Shown here: positions 59,665-64,000 of the stretch, in pieces
Layout of the letters: every line of letters starts with the position of its first letter
Position numbering within the stretch: position 1 is the first letter of the stretch
Assembly: GCF_023195895.1 (NCBI RefSeq)
Contig: NZ_JALPRK010000007.1
Coordinates: forward strand, 1 to 64,000
Direction: 5' to 3'
DNA length: 64,000 bases
Origin: Paenibacillus mellifer
Lineage (GTDB): Bacteria; Bacillota; Bacilli; Paenibacillales; Paenibacillaceae
Position numbers and translations under genes: made by a program
Notes under the pieces: generated by a model
Databases searched by the model: none
What the model saw: only the letters and a program-made list of their open reading frames with translations
What the model was told of the DNA's origin: nothing

Positions 59665-60345
59665 TTGCAAAATATACAGATCGGATCTTTCGTTCTAAAT
59701 GGGCAACTGATTCTTTATCTGAGTTATGGAGCGGGAGGCTGGTTGATGCTGCAGTATCGGCTTAGAGGCAGCTTGGAGCGTCGGATATACTTGTCCGATG
59801 CAGCGAATGCATTCTGGCTGTGGTTGCTCGTTTGGAAAGGAAGCTTTCTGATCTTTTATCCCATAGATGTGATCACACAACCCATGTCTTTACTTTATTT
59901 TGATGGTGGGGAACGCGGAAGATGGATAGCAAGTCTGGTTACGGCTTCCTATATCTGGTACAGAAATTCGAAACAAAATTTAAGCGTCAAAATGTGGATC
60001 GATATGGGGATTTGGTTTACTTTATCGGGCTGGTTGGTCTATCACTTGTTGTTGCTTATTACAGGCGAGGAGTCTTCCTTGTATCATACAGCAAACGCTG
60101 GAATGACTGTTCTTCTCCTGATCTCATTATTGGTTTCTCAAAAAGGATCCGATTCGGGAAGTGGATTAAACCATGCCGTTTGGTTTTCGATCGGAAATGT
60201 GTTGCTTTCGTTTCTGGTTGCCGATCGTCCGGTATGGTTGTTGTCCTTCAGTAAACAGCAGATCATTTTTCTATTGGCTGCCGCGTGTTTAACAGGATGG
60301 TCCTGGTTGGATGAAAAGCAACAGAAAGGAGGTCCTCATGGATAA
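59665..60345 (+). CDS. Polytopic membrane protein upstream of ccdA
   Basis: 226 residues from TTG 59665 after AGAAGGAGGTGAAGAGAA. About seven membrane helices (roughly 10-30, 48-68, 84-103, 115-135, 143-160, 170-188, 195-215) with short loops. Some blocks (LNGQLILYLSYGAGGWLMLQYRL; FDGGERGRWIASLVTASYIWYR) remind me loosely of Lgt, in which a GG-R region lies at a helix start, but the Lgt signature is absent. It overlaps ccdA by 8 bases, so it probably serves the same thiol-redox pathway. Confidence 0.65.
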   Translation: MQNIQIGSFVLNGQLILYLSYGAGGWLMLQYRLRGSLERRIYLSDAANAFWLWLLVWKGSFLIFYPIDVITQPMSLLYFDGGERGRWIASLVTASYIWYRNSKQNLSVKMWIDMGIWFTLSGWLVYHLLLLITGEESSLYHTANAGMTVLLLISLLVSQKGSDSGSGLNHAVWFSIGNVLLSFLVADRPVWLLSFSKQQIIFLLAAACLTGWSWLDEKQQKGGPHG

Positions 60346-61060
60346 TCTTACAATCCTGGTAGCCTTTGCAGCGGGGATGCTTTCTTTTTTATCCCCTTGC
60401 GTATTTCCGCTTATCCCCGCTTATATTTCCCATTTAACAGGCTCTACCTTTCAAGATGGCAAACTTGTCGTGAATCGGTGGAATCTGAGCCTTCAGGCGT
60501 TTAGTTTTATCGTGGGGTTTAGTCTGATTTTTATTACGATGGGTGCGTCTGCAAGCTTCATTGGACGCTTCTTCGCGCAAGAACGCGAGCTGGTACAAAG
60601 AATAAGCGGTCTGTTGATTGTTGTGTTTGGTCTGCAAATGGCCGGATTTCTAAATTTTCGTCTGCTGATGTCCGGTAGAACGTGGCAAACCAAACCAACT
60701 GCGAGCCGCGGCATAATCCGTTCGCTTCTTACTGGTGTGGCGTTTGGAGCAGGTTGGAGTCCATGCGTTGGGTTGGCGTTATCGTCTATTTTGCTTCTGG
60801 CCGGATCTACGGAGACACTGTGGAACGGAATAGGGATGCTGGCCGTGTATTCGTTTGGGTTGGGAGTTCCTTTTCTATTGATTTCGTGGTTGTTGACGTA
60901 TTCGATGAGCATGATGAAAAAAATGAATCGATGGATGCCTCTTCTGTCGAAAATTAACGGTTGGCTTCTTATTGGAATGGGACTGCTGCTATTTACCGGC
61001 CAATTGCAAAAGATCAGTGCTTGGCTTTCTCAATATACATTTTGGGACATTACATTCTAA
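60338..61060 (+). CDS. ccdA: CcdA-like thiol-disulfide transporter
   Basis: 240 residues from ATG 60338 (AAAGGAGGTCCTC upstream). Six membrane helices. The paired catalytic cysteines lie in LSFLSPCVFPLIPAYISHL (residue 20) and VAFGAGWSPCVGLALSSI (residue 147), both within the conserved SPC-x-P/G contexts of the CcdA/DsbD family. CcdA passes electrons from cytosolic thioredoxin to ResA-like proteins outside. The next gene encodes just such a partner. Confidence 0.93.
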   Translation: MDNLTILVAFAAGMLSFLSPCVFPLIPAYISHLTGSTFQDGKLVVNRWNLSLQAFSFIVGFSLIFITMGASASFIGRFFAQERELVQRISGLLIVVFGLQMAGFLNFRLLMSGRTWQTKPTASRGIIRSLLTGVAFGAGWSPCVGLALSSILLLAGSTETLWNGIGMLAVYSFGLGVPFLLISWLLTYSMSMMKKMNRWMPLLSKINGWLLIGMGLLLFTGQLQKISAWLSQYTFWDITF

Positions 61061-61078
61061 CAAGGGGGATCAATAGAG

Positions 61079-61636
61079 ATGAAGAAAAGTGTGATTGCCA
61101 TCATTGCCCTCGTTATGCTTGTTGCTTATGGGGCTTATGATTATTATGAAAAAAAATCGTCTGAAGGGACTTCTGTCAGGGAATCCGCAGGCCAGAATAT
61201 TAAAGTGGGCATTCAAAAGGGACAACAGGCGCCGGATTTTACCTTGAATGATTTGCAAGGCAATCCTGTCAAGCTATCCGATTATAAAGGAAAAACAGTA
61301 CTTATTAATTTCTGGGCAACCTGGTGTCCGCCTTGCAGAGTAGAGATGCCCCATATGCAGCGGTTTTATGAAGACTATAACCAACAAGACGTCGTCATTT
61401 TAGGGGCTAATTTAACACCGACGGAGGAGAAAACGGACAAAGTTATGTCATTTGTTAAAGACTATGGCTTGACATTTCCTATCTTATTAGATTCGGAAGG
61501 AACGATCATGCAGACGTATCAGGTCGTCGCGTATCCAACTACGTATCTGTTAGACTCCAGCGGAGTTATTCGCGAGAAATATCAAGGAGCTATCAATTAT
61601 GACACCATGAAAGAAGCTGTTTCCAAAATCAAATAA
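61079..61636 (+). CDS. ResA/TlpA-like thiol-disulfide oxidoreductase
   Basis: 185 residues. An N-terminal membrane anchor (about 4-21) precedes a thioredoxin-fold domain (about 48-184): GQQAPDFTLNDLQGNPVKLSDYKGK, the active site FWATWCPPCRVEMPHMQRF (CPPC) and the cis-proline VVAYPTTYLLDSSG. It would reduce disulfides outside the membrane using electrons from CcdA, for example in apocytochrome or sulfur-transfer proteins. AAGGGGGATCAATAGAG is the ribosome site. It follows ccdA by 18 bases. Confidence 0.93.
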   Translation: MKKSVIAIIALVMLVAYGAYDYYEKKSSEGTSVRESAGQNIKVGIQKGQQAPDFTLNDLQGNPVKLSDYKGKTVLINFWATWCPPCRVEMPHMQRFYEDYNQQDVVILGANLTPTEEKTDKVMSFVKDYGLTFPILLDSEGTIMQTYQVVAYPTTYLLDSSGVIREKYQGAINYDTMKEAVSKIK

Positions 61637-61655
61637 TGGAAAAGAGGTGTTCAAC

Positions 61656-62315
61656 ATGAATTTGCCCGTTAAAAAAATGATGTTGTTTACGTTGTCGGCG
61701 TGCCCATTAGGCAGATCTATGAACAATGTGCTTCGCGAAGTTCAAATATGTCAGGATGAACTTTCTTATGAAGTCGTACATGTGGATGTTCATCCCGACC
61801 TCGCGAACCATTACCGGATCAAGACAAATCCGACTACGCTTCTTGTAGACGCAAGCAACCAAGAGTTATATCGGTTCGAGGGCTTCAAAGAGACAGAGGA
61901 AACGCTCCGAATCATCGGACAAGTCAATAACAAATCGTTGCGGTCATCAGACGATCTTCCTGAGAACCAGGAAATTACAGAAACCTATGTTATTTATTTA
62001 TATCAGAACGGTATGGCAGTGCCAGTCGAGACTTTCTATGTGAATAAAACGTCCATTAAGGCACCTCGAATTACAGCTATTGGGCAACTGTTAAATACTC
62101 GTATTGATAAATATGATAACCCGTTTCCGCCGTCTTCTGCTCTGGAAGGGGTGCATTTTGAACAAGGGATTGGCGAGGTGACGATTCTAGTTCATCCTTC
62201 GGAAGCAGAATTGGATCAGGAAAAGATGAAGATTGTATTGGAACATACCTTAGCGCCATATGGGATCAAGAGTGTAAATATAAAGTGGATAGTCAGCGGG
62301 GACTCACAGTCATAA
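61656..62315 (+). CDS. Thioredoxin-fold / GerMN-like two-domain protein
   Basis: 219 residues from ATG 61656 (AAGAGGTG upstream; the GTG at 61647 is part of that site). Residues about 6-88 resemble a thioredoxin fold (MMLFTLSACPLGRSMNNVLREV, YEVVHVDVHPDLANHYRIKTNPTTLLVD) with a single Cys in SACPLG, so no CxxC. Residues about 110-215 resemble a GerMN domain (VIYLYQNGMAVPVETFYV, ALEGVHFEQGIGEVTILV). No signal peptide is seen. The fusion is uncommon. It may be a redox or sulfur carrier partner of the CcdA operon. Confidence 0.65.
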   Translation: MNLPVKKMMLFTLSACPLGRSMNNVLREVQICQDELSYEVVHVDVHPDLANHYRIKTNPTTLLVDASNQELYRFEGFKETEETLRIIGQVNNKSLRSSDDLPENQEITETYVIYLYQNGMAVPVETFYVNKTSIKAPRITAIGQLLNTRIDKYDNPFPPSSALEGVHFEQGIGEVTILVHPSEAELDQEKMKIVLEHTLAPYGIKSVNIKWIVSGDSQS

Positions 62316-62340
62316 CCCTGAAGTTAACTATTCTCCCCTG

Positions 62341-62392
62341 TTGACAATGCCTTTCTTTAGGATGTAATATACCTATAGGGGTATGAGTAATT
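62341..62392 (+). promoter_or_regulatory. Promoter with CsoR/CstR-type operator
   Basis: TTGACA (62341-62346) and TAATAT (about 62365-62370) are 18 bases apart. The palindrome ATACCTATAGGGGTAT overlaps the -10 and start region (about 62369-62384). It is typical of CsoR-family repressors, of which CstR senses persulfides and controls rhodanese/TusA genes. Start and operator together imply repression relieved by sulfide stress. The repressor gene itself is not in the window. Confidence 0.7.
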
Positions 62393-62470
62393 ATATTATG
62401 TGAATCCGTAGGGTAAACTCGTACAGGATATGTAAGCCCCGGCAAAACACCAATATAGGAGGGTTACGAT

Positions 62471-63052
62471 TTGACTGCACATTCAGAAATCAAAGCAGAT
62501 CAGACGCTCGATTGCAAAGGTTTGGCCTGTCCCATGCCTATCGTCAAAACCAAGAAAGCGATGGATCAGTTGCATTCCGGGCAGGTCATCGAGGTTCAGG
62601 CAACCGATAAAGGTTCACTGGCGGACATTCAGGGCTGGGCCAAGAATACCGGCCATCACTATTTGGGCACGATTCAGAATGGCGATGTGCTTAAGCACTT
62701 TATCCGTAAATCGAGCGCGGATGAGATCAAGGAAGAGAAAAAATATCCTCACACCGTGACCAATGATGAGCTGGAGAAAAAGCTGGGCAGCGTAACCGTT
62801 CTCGATGTTCGCGAGCCTGCCGAATATGCGTTTAACCGGATTCCTGGCGCCGTCTCCATTCCGCTTGGGGAACTGGAAGAGCGCCTAGGCGAGCTGAATA
62901 CCGAAGATGATATTCATGTTGTATGCCGTACCGGCACGCGCAGTGATCTGGCTTGCCAGTTGCTGTCCGAGAAGGGTTTCAAGAACGTAAAAAACGTGGA
63001 GCCCGGCATGTCTGGGTGGTCCGGACCGATAGAAAAGAACTTTCAAATCTAA
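62471..63052 (+). CDS. TusA-rhodanese fusion sulfurtransferase
   Basis: 193 residues from TTG 62471, after AGGAGG. The N-terminal TusA/SirA domain (about 8-78) has the catalytic DCKGLACPMPIVKTKKAM with the C-P-x-P motif. The C-terminal rhodanese domain (about 92-190) has VLDVREPAEYAFNRIPGAVSIPL and the active-site loop VVCRTGTRSD (Cys near residue 155). It accepts and passes on persulfide sulfur, like part of CstA in Staphylococcus (TauE-linked Cst system). It is the first gene behind the CstR-type operator and is followed by DsrE and rhodanese-lactamase genes. Confidence 0.93.
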   Translation: MTAHSEIKADQTLDCKGLACPMPIVKTKKAMDQLHSGQVIEVQATDKGSLADIQGWAKNTGHHYLGTIQNGDVLKHFIRKSSADEIKEEKKYPHTVTNDELEKKLGSVTVLDVREPAEYAFNRIPGAVSIPLGELEERLGELNTEDDIHVVCRTGTRSDLACQLLSEKGFKNVKNVEPGMSGWSGPIEKNFQI

Positions 63053-63077
63053 TCATGGACCAAGGAGGTCGTTTAAA

Positions 63078-63473
63078 ATGAGCACGAAAGTAGCGATTAT
63101 CGCAAGCAATGGTGGAATGTTCGATGCCTATAAGGTTTTCAACATCGCGACGGCATCTGCAGCAACCGACGCGGAGGTAGCCATCTTTTTCACCTTCGAA
63201 GGACTGAACCTGATTCACAAGCAGGTCCATCACCAGCTTCCGCTGCCGGCAGGCAAAGAATATTTTGCGGAAGGCTTCAAGAACGCCAACATTCCTTCCA
63301 TCCCGGAACTGGTGAATATGGCGCAGGAAATGGGCGTGAAAATCATCGCCTGCCAAATGACGATGGACGTCATGAACTTAAAGAAAGAGGATTTCATTGA
63401 AGGAATCGAAGTCGGCGGCGCCGTCACATTCCTGGATTTCGCGAAGGACGCAAACGTGTCCTTGACGTTCTAA
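63078..63473 (+). CDS. DsrE-family protein
   Basis: 131 residues. [45 protein letters not shown] is the DsrE/F-like Rossmann start, and [27 protein letters not shown] carries the conserved Cys near residue 96 that can bear a persulfide. DsrE proteins take sulfur from TusA. GGAGGTCG is the ribosome site. It belongs to the same operon as the fusion before it. Confidence 0.9.
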   Translation: MSTKVAIIASNGGMFDAYKVFNIATASAATDAEVAIFFTFEGLNLIHKQVHHQLPLPAGKEYFAEGFKNANIPSIPELVNMAQEMGVKIIACQMTMDVMNLKKEDFIEGIEVGGAVTFLDFAKDANVSLTF

Positions 63474-63495
63474 TTCATCAAAGGGGGAATCAACA

Positions 63496-64000
63496 TTGAC
63501 TACTGCAACCGGACTCCGCCCGATGACAGCGGGAGAACTGACGAAAATCGTTCTGAACAAAAAAGAACTCTTCATTCTCGACGTGCGCAATCAAAGTGAC
63601 TTCGACGATTGGAAAGTGGAAGGAGAGAGCGTCGAGATAATCAACATTCCGTATTTTGATTTGCTTGACGGCGTGGATCCAGTGCTAGACCAAATTCCAA
63701 GCGACAAACCTTTGCTTGTGGTATGCGCCAAGGAAGGTTCGTCCAAATTCGTGGCAGAACAATTGGTTGGAGCAGGAAGAACTAACGTCTCTTATCTGGA
63801 AGGCGGCATGAAATCTTGGAGCGAGCATTTGGAGCCGGTGAAAATCGGAGATTTGAAAGACGGGGGCTCCCTGTACCAGTTCGTGCGGATCGGAAAAGGC
63901 TGTCTTTCCTACATGGTCATTTCCAGCGGTGAAGCAGCTGTAATCGATACGCTCCGAATGACGGATGTATTCGAACGCTTCGCTGAGGAACAGGGAGCGG
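63496..64000 (+). CDS. Rhodanese/metallo-beta-lactamase-type protein, cut by window end
   Basis: At least 168 residues from TTG 63496 (AAGGGGGAATC upstream); the 3' end lies outside. A rhodanese domain comes first (about 8-112: [20 protein letters not shown], active-site loop [31 protein letters not shown]), then the start of a metallo-beta-lactamase fold ([40 protein letters not shown]). The order rhodanese first, lactamase second differs from CstB, where the lactamase comes first. It would oxidise persulfides with oxygen. The zinc/iron motif HxHxDH is beyond the window. Confidence 0.85.
   Translation, partial: MTTATGLRPMTAGELTKIVLNKKELFILDVRNQSDFDDWKVEGESVEIINIPYFDLLDGVDPVLDQIPSDKPLLVVCAKEGSSKFVAEQLVGAGRTNVSYLEGGMKSWSEHLEPVKIGDLKDGGSLYQFVRIGKGCLSYMVISSGEAAVIDTLRMTDVFERFAEEQGA

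Overview
The window looks like accessory DNA of a spore-forming Bacillota bacterium, most likely Paenibacillus or a close relative. This is inferred from strong AGGAGG ribosome-binding sites with frequent TTG and GTG starts, a Spo0E-family gene, copper-amine-oxidase-type stalk domains, GerMN-like and NlpC/P60 cell-wall proteins, and Gram-positive (FATA-type) conjugation genes. No rRNA, tRNA or CRISPR array was seen.

Region 1 (about 1-8130) is an AT-rich array of small single-gene cassettes, nearly all reading rightwards, separated by imperfect palindromic repeats built like integron attC sites. Each repeat opens with an R''-like box ending in TAAC, continues with a TATTCACG-type arm, and closes with CGTGAAYAC and an R' box GTTRNNN. 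The start of each cassette is complementary to the R'' box at its own end, which is the signature expected if cassettes were once free circles joined at R'. Cargo: two holin-like type I toxins, a PD-(D/E)xK-like protein, two SAM methyltransferases (one frameshifted), two GNAT acetyltransferases, a HIT-family protein, a DUF3024-like protein, two small membrane proteins and a reversed RelE/Phd toxin-antitoxin pair. No integrase lies in the window, so this is a cluster of attC sites lacking an integrase, at least locally.

Region 2 (about 8130-13480) carries a reverse-orientation attC-like end, short repeats, a possible HEPN/abortive-infection protein on the minus strand and a divergent 1086-residue protein with a nuclease-like N-terminus and a probable helical-repeat body. 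This pair is a candidate defence locus.

Region 3 (about 13500-53700), richer in GC, is a large conjugative element. It has parA-parB partition genes; a Tad/type II-secretion-like block (SAF/CpaB protein, two P-loop-degenerate TadZ-like proteins, TadA ATPase, fused TadB-TadC-like membrane protein, pilin-like proteins, large secreted proteins); a 2409-residue methyltransferase-helicase with a tnpV gene overprinted inside it; a Toprim protein; a third type I toxin; a candidate oriT; MobC and a MOBP-like relaxase; PcfB; VirD4; VirB2-, VirB3- (PrgI), VirB4- and VirB6-like proteins; and a frame-disrupted NlpC/P60 lytic enzyme. No integrase or recognisable replication initiator was found, so plasmid versus integrated element is unresolved.

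Region 4 (53900-64000) holds lgt, a two-component system, a 5'-nucleotidase-like enzyme, an SH3-NlpC/P60 hydrolase, a CcdA-ResA-like thiol-redox operon, and a TusA-rhodanese / DsrE / rhodanese-metallo-beta-lactamase sulfur operon behind a CsoR/CstR-type operator. The last gene runs off the window.
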